Part shown: in pieces, positions 17,279-28,310 of the stretch | Layout: each line of letters starts with the position of its first letter | Numbering within the stretch: the first letter of the stretch is position 1 | Translations under genes and position numbers: made by a program | Notes under the pieces: generated by a model | Seen by the model: the letters and a program-made list of their open reading frames with translations, nothing else | Database searches by the model: none | What the model was told of the DNA's origin: nothing | Assembly: GCF_003946485.1 (NCBI RefSeq) | Contig: NZ_RHOJ01000005.1 | Span: forward strand, 1-64,000 | From: Lacticaseibacillus jixianensis | GTDB lineage: Bacteria > Bacillota > Bacilli > Lactobacillales > Lactobacillaceae | DNA: 64,000 nucleotides | Reading direction: 5' to 3'

Positions 17279-17710
17279 ATGCTGATGGGAGAATTTCATC
17301 ACAGTATCGACGCGAAGGGCCGCTTGATCATTCCGGCCAAGTTCCGCGCCGATCTCGGCAGCGATTTTGTGCTGACCCGCGGCATGGACGGCTGCCTCTT
17401 CGGCTACCCAATGAGTCAGTGGCAGAAGCTGCAGACTCAGGTCGAGGCGCTGCCTTTGACCAAAAAGGACGCCCGGACCTTCACCCGGTTCCTCTATTCA
17501 GCCGCCACCGAGTGTGAGCTGGACAAGCAGGGCCGGGTGAATATCCCCAAGCCTTTGATCGATCACGCCGGCCTGACCAAGGCCTGTGTGCTGGTCGGGG
17601 TGTCCGACCGCATCGAAGTCTGGAGCGAGGCGCGCTGGCAGAAGTTTGCCGACGAAGCCGAGGCGAGCTTCGATGACATTTCCGAAAATCTGACCGATTT
17701 GGGGCTGTGA
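17279..17710 (+). CDS. mraZ: Transcriptional regulator MraZ
   Basis: A 143-aa DNA-binding protein with two AbrB-like swapped-hairpin domains, first gene of the division and cell wall cluster and its autoregulator in other bacteria. Family segments [20 protein letters not shown] (first domain) and [18 protein letters not shown] (second) are intact. The ATG at 17279 is 8 nt after AGGAGG and gives the usual length; a TTG at 17273 is too near. A four-copy TGGNN array lies upstream. Confidence 0.96.
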   Translation: MLMGEFHHSIDAKGRLIIPAKFRADLGSDFVLTRGMDGCLFGYPMSQWQKLQTQVEALPLTKKDARTFTRFLYSAATECELDKQGRVNIPKPLIDHAGLTKACVLVGVSDRIEVWSEARWQKFADEAEASFDDISENLTDLGL

Positions 17711-17713
17711 GCG

Positions 17714-18646
17714 ATGACTGAATTCAAGCATGAAACCGTCTTACTCAAAGAGGCCACGGATCAATTGGCCGTTAAACCGGATGGCACCTATGTGGACGCA
17801 ACGCTCGGCCGCGGCGGGCACACCCGCCGCATCCTCAGCCAGCTCACCTCAGGCCAGCTGTACGCCTTCGATCAAGACCAAGCCGCCATCGACGCGGTGT
17901 CGGCCCAGGGCGTACCAGCCAACCTGCACTTGCTTCACCGCAACTTTCGCGACCTGAAGGAAGCGCTCGGCGAGGAGGACGTCTTGACAGTGGACGGCAT
18001 CCTTTATGATCTGGGCGTTTCCAGTCCTCAGTTCGACGATTCCAAGCGGGGGTTTTCTTACCGCTTCGACGCGCCGCTGGACATGCGCATGGACCAGAGC
18101 CAGGCCCTGTCCGCTAGGGTGATCGTCAATGAGTGGTCCTACCAGGACTTGGTCAGGATCTTCGCCCGTTACGGCGAGGAGCATTTCGCCAAGTCCATTG
18201 CCCGCAAGATCGAACAGGCCCGCGCCGATCACCCAATTGAGACCACGTTCGAGCTCGTTGAGCTGATCAAAGCCGGGATCCCGGCCAAGGCCCGGCGCAC
18301 GGGCGGGCATCCGGCCAAGAAGGTGTTTCAGGCCATTCGCATCGCCGTTAACGACGAGCTGGGCGCCCTGGAACAATCCTTGGGTCAGGCCCTCGAGTTG
18401 GTCGCCCCGGGCGGGCGGATCAGCGTGATCACGTTCCAGTCCCTGGAAGACCGGCTGGTCAAAACCATGTTCAAGGAACAAACCACGGTCCAGGATCTGC
18501 CCCGCGATCTGCCGGTCATTCCGGATTCGGCCAAGCCGCATTTTAAACTCATCAATCGCAAACCGATCCTGCCGAGTGAGGCAGAATTAACCGCCAATCA
18601 CCGGGCACACAGCGCCAAGCTGCGGGTGATCGAGCGCGTCTACTGA
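17714..18646 (+). CDS. rsmH: 16S rRNA m4C1402 methyltransferase RsmH
   Basis: A 310-aa SAM-dependent methyltransferase acting on N4 of C1402 in 16S rRNA. The SAM motif [15 protein letters not shown] lies near residues 27-41, followed by the family segments [10 protein letters not shown] and [16 protein letters not shown]. Length is standard. Starts 3 nt after the mraZ stop, within the dcw operon. Confidence 0.96.
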   Translation: MTEFKHETVLLKEATDQLAVKPDGTYVDATLGRGGHTRRILSQLTSGQLYAFDQDQAAIDAVSAQGVPANLHLLHRNFRDLKEALGEEDVLTVDGILYDLGVSSPQFDDSKRGFSYRFDAPLDMRMDQSQALSARVIVNEWSYQDLVRIFARYGEEHFAKSIARKIEQARADHPIETTFELVELIKAGIPAKARRTGGHPAKKVFQAIRIAVNDELGALEQSLGQALELVAPGGRISVITFQSLEDRLVKTMFKEQTTVQDLPRDLPVIPDSAKPHFKLINRKPILPSEAELTANHRAHSAKLRVIERVY

Positions 18647-18659
18647 AGGAGTGCCGATT

Positions 18660-19040
18660 ATGGTTGATAACACTGCAAGACAATTAGACCTACTGGAGCC
18701 GCGGCGAGAGGAGCCGCACGTCCAGCCGCAGACCGCCCCCAAACCGCAGCCCGAAAGTGCGCCCAAGGTGGCTTTTTCACCCCTTGAGCGGCTGCTTTCG
18801 GTGTTTCTTGGCCTGGTCGCGGTCGGCTTTTGCCTGTGTTATCTGACGGCCTCGATGCACCTGGCCAACTTGACCCGCAGCTACCAAAACGTGCAGGCGC
18901 AGGTCACTGCCCAAAAACGGATCATTGCCGACGACAAGCAAACCGTCGGGGAACTTTCCAATTCAGACCGACTCAATAGTTATGCGCAAGCACACGGCTT
19001 TGCCGTGATCGAGGGCAATATCAAACATGCGGTGAAGTAG
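18660..19040 (+). CDS. ftsL: Cell division protein FtsL
   Basis: A 126-aa bitopic divisome protein. A Pro/Glu-rich cytoplasmic tail (about 1-40), one transmembrane helix (about 45-65) and a short extracellular coiled coil (LTRSYQNVQAQVTAQKR). It forms a complex with DivIB and DivIC and supports the septal synthase encoded next. ATG at 18660 chosen for 8-nt spacing from AAGGAG; a GTG at 18651 overlaps that site. FtsL is poorly conserved in sequence, so position and topology carry much of the call. Confidence 0.85.
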   Translation: MVDNTARQLDLLEPRREEPHVQPQTAPKPQPESAPKVAFSPLERLLSVFLGLVAVGFCLCYLTASMHLANLTRSYQNVQAQVTAQKRIIADDKQTVGELSNSDRLNSYAQAHGFAVIEGNIKHAVK

Positions 19041-19044
19041 ACTA

Positions 19045-21207
19045 ATGACAAAGATAGCGAAAAAACGACAAATGCGCGCCCGGCACCCCGAGCGCAACCG
19101 GAAGTGGTTTGGGATCATTCTTTTCTGCCTCACCGTGGTTGCGCTGCTGGCGTTCGTTTGTCGTTTTGCGTATGTGGCGATCGTTGGCTCCGTAGATTCC
19201 AAGAACCTGGCGGCCTACCGTGATTCACAGTACGCCCGGACAGTCCCGCTGCAGGCCAAGCGCGGCAGCATCATCGACCGCAATGGCCAGGCCATCGCCG
19301 AGGATGCGTCCACGTACACGATCTACGCGGTGATCGATAAGCATTACACCAAGGCCGGGAAGAAGCTGTACGTGACAAACAAGGCCAAAACAGCGGCGGT
19401 ACTCGCCAAATACTTGCCACTGTCCAAAGAGAAGATCCTGGCCTACCTCTCTCCGAAGCAGGCGGCTTTTCAGGTGGAGTTCGGGGCGGCGGGCACCAGA
19501 CTGTCCTTGGCGACGCGCAAGGAGATCGAAAAAGCGCACCTGCCTGGGATCAATTTCACTGACAGCCCGTCGCGCCTGTATCCCAACGGGGTATTTGCCA
19601 GCTACACCGTGGGTCTGACGCAGGCCAATGCCACGGACAAGAATCAGCCGCTGGTCGGCGTCATGGGCCTGGAAAAGGAGTTCAACGCTCAGCTTGCGGG
19701 CACCAATGGTTATCAAACCGCCCAGGTGGATAACTACGGCTACCGGCTGCCGCGCGCCAAGGTCAAGACGAAGGCGGCAAGGAACGGCGGGACCGTCAAG
19801 ACGACGCTGGATTCTTCACTCCAGTCATACCTGGAGACGCTCCTGAGCGGCGTTCAAACCAAGTACAAGCAGCAATCTGTCACCGGCGTTGTCATGAACG
19901 CAAAAACAGGGGAGATCTTGGCGGCGGGGCAGCGGCCGACCTTTGATCCCGGGACCATGGAAGGGCTGGGGAAAGGCACTTCTTGGCAGAACATGCTGAC
20001 GGAAGACACCTACGAACCCGGTTCGGTCATGAAGGTCTTCAACTTAGCAGGGGCGATCCAAAGCGGGACCTTTCAGCCCAACACCTACTACAACTCCAGT
20101 ATGGTGCGGGTGGCTGGTACCACCATTCGGGATTGGAACCACGTCGGGTTCGGCGAGATCCCCTATTCCCAGGCGCTGCCGCGGTCCAGTAACGTCGGCA
20201 TGGTGCACATCGTTCAGCAAATGGGCGCAGCCAATCAGGCCAAAACACTCAAGGACTTTGGCTTTGGCCAAAAGACCGGGATCACTTTGCCTAATGAAGC
20301 CAGCGGCAGTTACACACTGGCTAATCCCGTGACCCGCGCGGTCATGGCGTACGGCCAAAGTGTCAACGTGACGCAGATGCAGATCCTGCAGGCCGCTTCC
20401 GCGATCGCGAACAAGGGGACCATGGTGCAGCCGCGGATCGTGTCGCAGGTGACGGCCCCAAGCGGTAAGGTGACGACATACAAACGTCAGGTCGTGGGCC
20501 ACCCAGTGTCAGCGGCCACGGCCAAGACGGTCATCGCCGAAATGCGCGACACCATCAACCAGCCATACGGCACCGGCGTCACCTACAAGATCGCTGGCGT
20601 GGATCTGGCGGCCAAGACCGGGACCGCCAACGTGCCGAACCCCAAGGGTGGGTATTTGCCAGGCGCGACCAACCAGCTGCACAGTCTGCTGGTGCTGGCG
20701 CCGGCAAGCGATCCGGAATTTATTGTTTATTTAACCTTGAAGCAAAATACGGCCATGACCGCGCCGGCGACCACGGCGTTGAATGACATTTTTCATCCCC
20801 TCATGACGCGCCTGCTGGCCCTGAACTCAGGAGCCGGTGCCAGTCCGGCTTCCCAAATGGTGACGGTCCCGGCCGTGACCAACGACGGCCTGACCAAGGC
20901 CTCCGCCCGGCTGACCGAAAAGATGCTGGCGCAGGCCTTGGTCGGAACGGGCAACCGGATCGTTCAACAGCTGCCGGCCGCGGGCACGCAGGCGCTGCGC
21001 GGCGCCCGGGTCATCCTGCTGACGAACGGAGCCATGACCATGCCGGACGTGTCTGGCTGGTCCAAGAGTGATGTGTTAAAATTGGCCCAGTTGACTGGCA
21101 GAAAGTTCAAGTTACAAGGGGAAGGATACGCGTCGGCACAGAGTCTTAAGGCTGGCAGTTTACTAGGCGATGACCCTGTCACCGTGACCTTTCAGAAAAC
21201 CGATTAA
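19045..21207 (+). CDS. pbpB: Septal transpeptidase PBP2B (class B PBP with PASTA domains)
   Basis: A 720-aa monofunctional class B penicillin-binding protein that cross-links septal peptidoglycan with FtsW. N-terminal membrane helix (about 22-47), dimerisation domain, then the transpeptidase domain with the three active-site motifs: S327-V-M-K330, S-S-N (in RSSNVGMV) and K524-T-G. The C-terminal part from about 595 looks like two PASTA domains, which bind wall fragments in relatives. ATG 4 nt after ftsL. Confidence 0.95.
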   Translation: MTKIAKKRQMRARHPERNRKWFGIILFCLTVVALLAFVCRFAYVAIVGSVDSKNLAAYRDSQYARTVPLQAKRGSIIDRNGQAIAEDASTYTIYAVIDKHYTKAGKKLYVTNKAKTAAVLAKYLPLSKEKILAYLSPKQAAFQVEFGAAGTRLSLATRKEIEKAHLPGINFTDSPSRLYPNGVFASYTVGLTQANATDKNQPLVGVMGLEKEFNAQLAGTNGYQTAQVDNYGYRLPRAKVKTKAARNGGTVKTTLDSSLQSYLETLLSGVQTKYKQQSVTGVVMNAKTGEILAAGQRPTFDPGTMEGLGKGTSWQNMLTEDTYEPGSVMKVFNLAGAIQSGTFQPNTYYNSSMVRVAGTTIRDWNHVGFGEIPYSQALPRSSNVGMVHIVQQMGAANQAKTLKDFGFGQKTGITLPNEASGSYTLANPVTRAVMAYGQSVNVTQMQILQAASAIANKGTMVQPRIVSQVTAPSGKVTTYKRQVVGHPVSAATAKTVIAEMRDTINQPYGTGVTYKIAGVDLAAKTGTANVPNPKGGYLPGATNQLHSLLVLAPASDPEFIVYLTLKQNTAMTAPATTALNDIFHPLMTRLLALNSGAGASPASQMVTVPAVTNDGLTKASARLTEKMLAQALVGTGNRIVQQLPAAGTQALRGARVILLTNGAMTMPDVSGWSKSDVLKLAQLTGRKFKLQGEGYASAQSLKAGSLLGDDPVTVTFQKTD

Positions 21208-21227
21208 TTGACGAAGGTAGGAGACTA

Positions 21228-22193
21228 ATGCAATTCACTGAAATGCTGATCCCGATGGTGGCGGCCTTTGCCATCACCGTGATCCTGATGCCATTGTTCA
21301 TCGGCTACATGCGGATGAAAAAAGAGGGCCAGACCATTCGTGAGGTCGGCCCCAAGTGGCACGAGAAGAAAAACGGGACGCCGACCATGGGCGGCGTCGT
21401 CTTCATTTTCGCCATTTTCGTCGCCGCCATTGTCACCGGCTGGTGGCAGCATCAGCTGACGCTCAGCGTGTGGGCCGGACTGTTCATCCTCGTACTGTAC
21501 GGCGCGTTAGGCTTTTGGGACGATTTTATCAGCGTCTCGTTGCACCGCAACATGGGGCTGCGCGCCTGGCAAAAATTGCTGGGCCAGATCATCGGCGGGG
21601 GCGTCTTCCTCGCCGTTTACTTCCACGAGGGGTTTCCCACCGTCCTGCCGCTGTTTGGTTACCAGCTGAACGCGGCGTGGCTGTTTGCGGCGTTTGCCTT
21701 GGTCTGGATGGTGGGCTTTTCCAACGCGGTCAACCTCTCAGACGGCCTTGACGGGTTAGTGGCGGGGCTGTCCACGATCGCTTTTGCCGCGTACGCGGTG
21801 CTGGCGGCGCACGACGGCCGCACCGATGTGCTGATTTTGTGCCTAGTGACGATCGGCGGGATGATCGGCTTTTTCCTGTTCAATCACAAGCCGGCCAAGA
21901 TCTTCATGGGGGATGCCGGGAGCCTGGCGCTCGGCGGCTTGATCGCGGTGATCGCCTTGCTGCTGGACCGCCCGTGGTCGCTGCTTTTGATCGGGATCGT
22001 GTTTGTTTGTGAAACAGCCAGCGTGATCTTGCAGGTCGGGTCGTTCAAGCTGTTTCACCGGCGGATCTTCAAGATGGCCCCGATCCATCACCACTTCGAG
22101 CTGTTGGGGTGGTCCGAGTGGAAGGTCGACGTGGTGTTCTGGTTGGTCGGTTTGATCGGAGCGGCGGTGTACCTGGCCATCGCACTAGTTTAA
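21228..22193 (+). CDS. mraY: Phospho-MurNAc-pentapeptide translocase MraY
   Basis: A 321-aa polytopic membrane enzyme (about ten helices) that transfers phospho-MurNAc-pentapeptide to undecaprenyl phosphate, making lipid I. Conserved segments: [16 protein letters not shown], the Asp-rich [18 protein letters not shown] and the histidine loop [11 protein letters not shown]. All are intact. AGGTAGGAG precedes the ATG. Lies in the order pbpB-mraY-murD-murG usual for the dcw cluster. Confidence 0.97.
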   Translation: MQFTEMLIPMVAAFAITVILMPLFIGYMRMKKEGQTIREVGPKWHEKKNGTPTMGGVVFIFAIFVAAIVTGWWQHQLTLSVWAGLFILVLYGALGFWDDFISVSLHRNMGLRAWQKLLGQIIGGGVFLAVYFHEGFPTVLPLFGYQLNAAWLFAAFALVWMVGFSNAVNLSDGLDGLVAGLSTIAFAAYAVLAAHDGRTDVLILCLVTIGGMIGFFLFNHKPAKIFMGDAGSLALGGLIAVIALLLDRPWSLLLIGIVFVCETASVILQVGSFKLFHRRIFKMAPIHHHFELLGWSEWKVDVVFWLVGLIGAAVYLAIALV

Positions 22194-22241
22194 AGCAAGT
22201 GAAAAATTCCCGGCGGCAGTCGGGCAATCTGGGGAGCGTTT

Positions 22242-23615
22242 GTGTTGCTGAATAATTCAGAGTATTCGAATCAGAAAGTGTTAGTTCTCGGTTTGGCCAA
22301 AAGCGGGGTCAGTGCCGCCAAGCTGCTGCACCGGCTCGGCGCGCTGGTGACGGTCAACGACAAAAAGAAGTTTGACGATAACAAGGATGCTCAGGCGCTC
22401 TTGGACGAGGGCGTGACGGTCATCACCGGCAGCCATCCAGTGGCGCTGCTTGACGAGGGGTTCACCCTGATGGTCAAAAACCCCGGGATCCCTTACAGCA
22501 ATCCGATGGTGGTCCGGGCGCAGGAACTCGGGATCCCGGTGATCACGGAGCCGGAGCTGGCCTACTCGGTCTCCGATTCCAGCTGGGTCGGGATCACCGG
22601 CAGCAACGGCAAGACCACAACGACCACGCTCATCGGGCTCATGCTCAACGAACGGGAAGGCGCCGGCCGCGCGTTTGACGCCGGCAACATCGGCATTCCG
22701 GTTTCTGGCGTCGTGCAAAAGGCGGGGAAAGCCGACACGGTGGTGTGCGAGCTCTCGTCCTTCATGCTGGTTGGCATTAAGACCCTGCACCCGCACATTG
22801 CGGTCCTCACCAATATTTACGAGGCCCACTTAGATTGGCACGGCTCCCGCGAGAACTACGTCAAGGCCAAGATGCGGCTTACGATGAACCAGACCCCGGA
22901 AGATTACTTCATCATGAACTGGGACCTGCCGGAGATGCACACCCTCGCTAAGCAGAGCAAGGCGACGATTGTGCCGTGCTCGCGCAAGGGCGCGGCCGGT
23001 GCCCGCGCCACGCTGACTGACGGCTGGCTGTGCTTTGACGGCGAGCGGATCATGAAGGCCGACGAGATGCAGATCCCCGGCGCGCACAACATCGAAAACG
23101 CCCTAGCCGCCATTGCGGCCGCCAAGCTCAGCGGCACGCCAAACGAAGCCATTGTGGACGTCTTGCGTCGTTTCACGGGGGTCAAGCACCGTATTCAGTA
23201 CGTGACCAGCATTGACGGGCGCAAGGTGTACAACGACAGCAAGGCAACGAACGTTGAAGCCAGCACGGTGGCGCTTTCGGCCTTCAAGAAGCCGATCGTC
23301 CTGCTTGCCGGCGGCCTGGACCGCCACCTGTCGATGGCTGATTTGCTGCCGCTGGTCAAACAGCACGTGCGCGCGATGGTGACCTTTGGCGAAACCGCGC
23401 CGTTGATGGAGCAGCTGGCCACCCAGGCCGGCATTCCGTTCACCCGCACCGCAAACGTGAAGACGGCGGTGCCGCTGGCGTTTGAAGCCAGCCAGCCCGG
23501 CGATGTTATTCTACTTTCACCGGCTGCGGCCAGCTGGGACCAGTACCCGAACTTTGAAGTGCGCGGCGACGAGTTTATCGCTGCCGTCACCTCCTACGCG
23601 GAAAAGAAGGAGTAG
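22242..23615 (+). CDS. murD: UDP-MurNAc-L-Ala:D-Glu ligase MurD
   Basis: A 457-aa cytoplasmic Mur ligase adding D-Glu to UDP-MurNAc-L-Ala with ATP. N-terminal Rossmann domain with VLGLAKSGVSAAKLL, P-loop TGSNGKTTTT near residue 120, and the C-terminal domain with DSKATNVEA. Starts with GTG after GGGGAG, which may limit translation. The product feeds the later Mur ligases, MraY and MurG. Confidence 0.96.
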   Translation: MLLNNSEYSNQKVLVLGLAKSGVSAAKLLHRLGALVTVNDKKKFDDNKDAQALLDEGVTVITGSHPVALLDEGFTLMVKNPGIPYSNPMVVRAQELGIPVITEPELAYSVSDSSWVGITGSNGKTTTTTLIGLMLNEREGAGRAFDAGNIGIPVSGVVQKAGKADTVVCELSSFMLVGIKTLHPHIAVLTNIYEAHLDWHGSRENYVKAKMRLTMNQTPEDYFIMNWDLPEMHTLAKQSKATIVPCSRKGAAGARATLTDGWLCFDGERIMKADEMQIPGAHNIENALAAIAAAKLSGTPNEAIVDVLRRFTGVKHRIQYVTSIDGRKVYNDSKATNVEASTVALSAFKKPIVLLAGGLDRHLSMADLLPLVKQHVRAMVTFGETAPLMEQLATQAGIPFTRTANVKTAVPLAFEASQPGDVILLSPAAASWDQYPNFEVRGDEFIAAVTSYAEKKE

Positions 23616-23617
23616 TT

Positions 23618-24703
23618 ATGCGACTGATGATCTCAGGCGGCGGCACCGGGGGCCACATCTACCCGGCGCTGGCCCTCATCCAGCGCCTTAAAGAGCGCGA
23701 CATGCTCGACGCGGTGATGTACGTGGGCACGGAAAAGGGGCTGGAAAGCCGCATCGTACCCAACGCGAAGATCCCCTTTGAGACCCTGGCTTTGCAGGGG
23801 TTCAAACGCAAGCTCACCGTTGAAAACGTGAAGACGGTCGAGCTGTTTCTGGGCTCCTTGCGCAAGGCCGGCAAGATGGTCAAAGACTTCCGGCCCGACG
23901 TGGTCGTCGGGACCGGTGGTTACGTGTCGGCCGGCGTGCTCTTTGCGGCCGCCCAGCACCACGTGCCGACGGTGATCCACGAGCAGAATTCCGTGGCCGG
24001 AGTCACCAACAAGTTCCTGGCCCACTTTGTCGATAAGGTGGCGATCACCTTTCCGACCGTGGCGAGCTCGTTTCCGGCCAAGAAGGTCGTGATCACCGGC
24101 AATCCCCGCGCCCAGCAGGTTGCAGGACTCAAGCCGAACGATCGGCTTGCCGCCTTTGGGCTTGACCCGCACAAGCGGACACTGCTGATCTTCGGCGGCT
24201 CGCGCGGGGCGCCGATGATCAACAAGGCGGCGCTCGCCGCGCTGCCGGCCTTCAGCCAAGCCGGGTTCCAGACGTTGTTCGTCACCGGGACGAGGCACTA
24301 TGGCACGATCAGCAAACAGCTGCGCCAGGTGCCGGCCGGCGTTAAAGTCGTGCCGTACGTTGACGACATGCCGCAGATCCTGCCGGATGTGGCCCTGGTC
24401 GTCGGGCGCAGCGGCGCCACCAGTTTGGCGGAGCTGACCGCACTGGGGCTGCCGAGTGTGCTGATCCCCAGTCCGAACGTCACGCATAATCACCAGTTCG
24501 TCAACGCCCAGAGCCTAGCTGATGCAGGGGCCGCGGTGGTCATCACCGAGCCGCAGCTCGCCGGCAGTTTTGCGCAACAGGTCGTCAGCCTAATGGGAGA
24601 CGATGCGCACTTGCTGCAGATGGCCAAGGCGGCCAAGCAAATGGGCACCCCGGATGCCGCCGATCAGCTGATCGCGGTGCTTGAAGGGGTCCGGCAACAC
24701 TAG
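23618..24703 (+). CDS. murG: Lipid II synthase MurG
   Basis: A 361-aa peripheral membrane GT-B glycosyltransferase that adds GlcNAc to lipid I. The glycine-rich loop SGGGTGGHIYPAL is at about residues 6-18 and HEQNSVAG around 123-130. The UDP-binding GGSRGA and RSGATSLAEL segments are present. AAGGAG overlaps the end of murD, 2 nt of separation, so tightly coupled. Confidence 0.97.
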   Translation: MRLMISGGGTGGHIYPALALIQRLKERDMLDAVMYVGTEKGLESRIVPNAKIPFETLALQGFKRKLTVENVKTVELFLGSLRKAGKMVKDFRPDVVVGTGGYVSAGVLFAAAQHHVPTVIHEQNSVAGVTNKFLAHFVDKVAITFPTVASSFPAKKVVITGNPRAQQVAGLKPNDRLAAFGLDPHKRTLLIFGGSRGAPMINKAALAALPAFSQAGFQTLFVTGTRHYGTISKQLRQVPAGVKVVPYVDDMPQILPDVALVVGRSGATSLAELTALGLPSVLIPSPNVTHNHQFVNAQSLADAGAAVVITEPQLAGSFAQQVVSLMGDDAHLLQMAKAAKQMGTPDAADQLIAVLEGVRQH

Positions 24704-24729
24704 GCGCAGACAGCGAAAGGAGGCCGCCG

Positions 24730-25554
24730 ATGGCTTGGGGAAAGCAGCATCAGTCAAACGATCCACTCACCCCATGGGAGGCCTATCAGGCCAAGCAGAA
24801 ACGCAAGCGGAAGGCGGCGGCCAAGCTGCGCCTGCCTGGGGTCTTGGCGCTGAGGCGGCACCAGCGGACGCGGCACTTGATTTTGCTGCTGACGCCGTTG
24901 ATCCTCCTGCTGGGCTTTTTTGGCTACATGGCCTCCCCGTTGGCGAAGGTGCAACAGGTCTCTGTCGTGGGGACGAAAAATGTCCCGATCCAAACGGTGA
25001 TCGACGCCAGTAAACTTTCCGACCGCGTCTTGATCCTGCACGTGGCGACCCACCGCCGCCAGCTGGCTAACGCGATTCAGCGCCAGGTGCCTCAGATCAA
25101 GCACGCCACCGTTGCGATCAGCAAGCTGGATCACGTGACGATCCGCGTGGCGGAGCACCAGCCGATCGGGTACGTCGTCACGCAAAAACGTTACCACATG
25201 ATCCTGGCCAACGGGACGATCATCAAACAAGGCACAGCGACCCCGCTGGATAACTATCCGGTGTTGACCGGTTTTTCCGCGCGCGAAGCGGGGACGCTGG
25301 CGCAAAAGCTGGAGCAGTTCCCAGCCGCAGTGCGGCGCACGACGTCGGAAGTGACCGCCACGCGGGGCGGCGGTAACCCTTATCAGATCACGCTGACCAT
25401 GACGGACGGCAACACGGTGGTGGCCGATTCACGGACGATCGCCAAGCAGATCAAGTATTACCCGAGTATCATCGCCCAGGTGAAGACGAAGGGAACGGTC
25501 GACCTGGAAGTGGGGGCCTTCTTCACGCCTTATCATAAAACCGCTTCAAAGTGA
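24730..25554 (+). CDS. divIB: Cell division protein DivIB/FtsQ
   Basis: A 274-aa bitopic divisome protein. A basic cytoplasmic tail (about 1-55), a transmembrane helix (about 56-76), then the extracellular POTRA domain (from KVQQVSVVGTKNVP) and the beta domain. It bridges FtsL-DivIC and the septal synthase. ATG with AAAGGAGG upstream. The last gene before a 121-bp gap and ftsA. Confidence 0.92.
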   Translation: MAWGKQHQSNDPLTPWEAYQAKQKRKRKAAAKLRLPGVLALRRHQRTRHLILLLTPLILLLGFFGYMASPLAKVQQVSVVGTKNVPIQTVIDASKLSDRVLILHVATHRRQLANAIQRQVPQIKHATVAISKLDHVTIRVAEHQPIGYVVTQKRYHMILANGTIIKQGTATPLDNYPVLTGFSAREAGTLAQKLEQFPAAVRRTTSEVTATRGGGNPYQITLTMTDGNTVVADSRTIAKQIKYYPSIIAQVKTKGTVDLEVGAFFTPYHKTASK

Positions 25555-25675
25555 TTAAAAAGAGCTCGCTTTCATCCAGATGGCACCACAAATAACAATG
25601 CGGTGTGGTAAACTAAATTCAGCGTTATATTTTCTCATCCTACTATAAAAAGGCTGGCAAGGAGGTTCCGGGTAC

Positions 25676-26971
25676 ATGGAAAATCAAGACATTTATGTCG
25701 GGCTTGATATCGGGACCACCTCAATAAAAGTGATCGTGGCCGAGCGTGTGCAAGGCCAGTTAAACATTATTGGCGTGGGTAACTCACGTGCGCGAGGATT
25801 GTCCCGCGGCGTGATCGTGGATATTGACAAGGCGGCCGAGGCGATTCGCCAGGCGGTCCTGCAGGCCTCAGAAAAGGCCAGCGTTGACATCACCGACGTG
25901 GTGGCCGGGGTGCCTGCCACCATGCTTCAGATCGAACGGGTCTCCGGCATGATCGCAGTTGGCGATCAAAGCAAGGAGATCACGGACACCGATGTGAAGG
26001 CGGTCGCCGCTGCCGCACTGGTGCGCAATCTACCACCGGAGCGAGAAATCTTATCGCTGACGCCGACGGAATTTATCGTGGACGGCTTCGATGACATCAA
26101 GGATCCCCGCGGAATGATTGGGGTCCGGCTGGAAATGCACGGTATTTTGTTCACCGTTCCCAAGACCGTGCTGCATAACACGAAAAAAGCAATTGAAAAG
26201 GCTGGTTTATCACTCCGTCAGGTTGTCGTGGCCCCTCTTGCTGAGGCCCGGGTGGCGTTAAGCGATGGTGAAGCAGACTTTGGCACGGTCCTCATCGACC
26301 TTGGCGGCGGCCAGTCGACGGCGGCCGTGATCCATGACCACAAGCTGAAACTCACGACCCTGGACCAAGAGGGTGGCGACTACATCACCAAGGACATTTC
26401 GATGGTGCTCAACACCGGACTGACCGACGCCGAAAAGCTGAAACGCGATTACGGCAATGCGGACAGCCAGGCCGCCCCTGAGGCCAATCAGTTCCCTGTG
26501 GCGGTGGTCGGCCAGACCGAGCCGGTCATGATCTCCGAGCATTACTTGGCGGAGATCATCGAGGCGCGGCTGACCCAGATCTTCACCCGGCTGCAAAGCG
26601 CGCTGGCCGAGGCCAATGCGCTGGATCTGCCGGGCGGGATCGTGATCACCGGTGGGACCACCGCGCTGCCAGGCATCGTCGAACTAGCCGGCGACATTTT
26701 CCAGCGCAACGTTAAACGCTACATCCCCGACCAAATGGGGATGCGGCATCCGGCGTTCACGCTGGCGCTGGGCCTGATCACCTACGCGGCCGAAATGACC
26801 GATATTGACATCTTGGTGTCCAGCGTCTTACCGACGCCGACGACCTCACAGATGAAGGCTCCTGCCGCGGCAGTGACCCAGGTCCCAAGCAAGCCGGACC
26901 AGAATGCCGAGCCCGAGACTGAGAAGAAGCCTTCCGCACTGAAGCGTTTCTTCGGCAATTTCTTCGAATAA
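25676..26971 (+). CDS. ftsA: Cell division protein FtsA
   Basis: A 431-aa actin-like membrane tether for the Z ring. Starts with the ATP-site segment YVGLDIGTTSIKVIV, carries the SHS2/1C insertion in the middle, the adenosine-site GGIVITGGTTALPG, and ends in a basic amphipathic helix (LKRFFGNFFE) for membrane binding. The extra linker rich in Pro/Gln before that helix (about 385-418) is variable in the family. The 121-bp gap upstream contains AAGGAGG and a possible weak -10 TAAACT (25609-25614). Confidence 0.96.
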   Translation: MENQDIYVGLDIGTTSIKVIVAERVQGQLNIIGVGNSRARGLSRGVIVDIDKAAEAIRQAVLQASEKASVDITDVVAGVPATMLQIERVSGMIAVGDQSKEITDTDVKAVAAAALVRNLPPEREILSLTPTEFIVDGFDDIKDPRGMIGVRLEMHGILFTVPKTVLHNTKKAIEKAGLSLRQVVVAPLAEARVALSDGEADFGTVLIDLGGGQSTAAVIHDHKLKLTTLDQEGGDYITKDISMVLNTGLTDAEKLKRDYGNADSQAAPEANQFPVAVVGQTEPVMISEHYLAEIIEARLTQIFTRLQSALAEANALDLPGGIVITGGTTALPGIVELAGDIFQRNVKRYIPDQMGMRHPAFTLALGLITYAAEMTDIDILVSSVLPTPTTSQMKAPAAAVTQVPSKPDQNAEPETEKKPSALKRFFGNFFE

Positions 26972-26992
26972 ACCTTTTTAGGAGGAACGACA

Positions 26993-28249
26993 ATGGAATT
27001 CTCACTGGATACAGATAAAGACACCGGCGCAGTGATCAAGGTCATCGGCGTCGGCGGTGCCGGCGGCAATGCGGTCAACCGCATGATTTCAGAAGAGGTC
27101 AAGGGCGTTGAGTTCATCGCTGCAAACACCGATGTTCAGGCCCTGTCTAATTCGGACGCGGAAACCAAGATCCAGCTCGGGCCGAAACTGACTCGCGGCC
27201 TGGGTGCTGGCTCGACGCCTGACGTTGGTCAAAAAGCCGCCGAAGAAAGCGAAGAAGCCATCGAAAACGCCTTGAAGGGTGCGGACATGATCTTCGTCAC
27301 CTGCGGCATGGGCGGCGGCACCGGGACTGGCGCTGCCCCCGTGGTGGCTAAGATCGCCAAAGACCTTGGCGCCCTCACGGTGGGCGTGGTCACCCGGCCG
27401 TTCACCTTTGAAGGCCCGAAACGCGCCAAGAACGCCGCGGAAGGGATCGCCCAGCTCAAGGAGCAGGTCGACACCCTGGTGATCATCGCGAATAACCGCC
27501 TTCTTGAAATTGTTGATAAGAAGACGCCGATGCTCGAGGCCTTCCACGCCGCTGACAATGTGCTCCGCCAGGGCGTTCAGGGGATCTCTGACCTGATCAC
27601 CAGCCCGGGTTACGTCAACCTGGACTTTGCCGACGTCAAGACGGTGATGGCTAACCAGGGAACCGCCCTGATGGGGATCGGTTCCGCCACTGGTGAGACG
27701 CGGACCGTCGAAGCCACCAAGAAGGCGATTTCCAGCCCGCTGCTTGAAGTGTCGATCGACGGCGCCAAGAACGTGCTGCTGAATATCACCGGCGGTCCGG
27801 ATCTGTCCTTGTTCGAAGCGCAGGATGCCTCCGACATCGTGGCCCAAGCGGCCAGCTCCGACGTCAACATCATCTTTGGGACGTCCATCAATGAAGAGCT
27901 CGGCGATGAGGTCGTCGTGACCGTGATCGCAACGGGCATTGATGATTCCACCATCCAGCAGCAAAACGGCCGCGGCAACCGGCGGCCGGCGGCGCGGCCG
28001 GCGCAGACTGACCAGGCCAGCACCAACGCCAAAACTGCAGACGGCACTGATCCGTTCGGTCAGTGGGACCTGCGGCGCGAGCCTAAGCGCGAGGCGCCAA
28101 AGGCCGACAGCGACCAGAGTCAGGACTTTGCCAACGTCAAAAAGCAGGAATTCGACATCTTCGAAAGCCAGCCTGAAGCCGACGACGGCAAGCAGGCTGA
28201 CGACAAAGACGACGATCAGCCGCCATTCTTCAAGCTGCGGCGGCAGTAA
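26993..28249 (+). CDS. ftsZ: Cell division GTPase FtsZ
   Basis: A 418-aa tubulin homologue that polymerises into the division ring. The tubulin signature GGGTGTGAA is at 107-115; the T7-loop segment [11 protein letters not shown] is intact. After the globular core (to about 318) comes a long acidic/polar linker and the C-terminal peptide [13 protein letters not shown], which binds FtsA, SepF and MinC. AGGAGG 8 nt before the ATG. Confidence 0.98.
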   Translation: MEFSLDTDKDTGAVIKVIGVGGAGGNAVNRMISEEVKGVEFIAANTDVQALSNSDAETKIQLGPKLTRGLGAGSTPDVGQKAAEESEEAIENALKGADMIFVTCGMGGGTGTGAAPVVAKIAKDLGALTVGVVTRPFTFEGPKRAKNAAEGIAQLKEQVDTLVIIANNRLLEIVDKKTPMLEAFHAADNVLRQGVQGISDLITSPGYVNLDFADVKTVMANQGTALMGIGSATGETRTVEATKKAISSPLLEVSIDGAKNVLLNITGGPDLSLFEAQDASDIVAQAASSDVNIIFGTSINEELGDEVVVTVIATGIDDSTIQQQNGRGNRRPAARPAQTDQASTNAKTADGTDPFGQWDLRREPKREAPKADSDQSQDFANVKKQEFDIFESQPEADDGKQADDKDDDQPPFFKLRRQ

Positions 28250-28310
28250 GCAGGGCACAGCGAGGGGTGACGCAGCCACTCCTTAACAGCCGCTTCTAGG
28301 AGGGATTCTT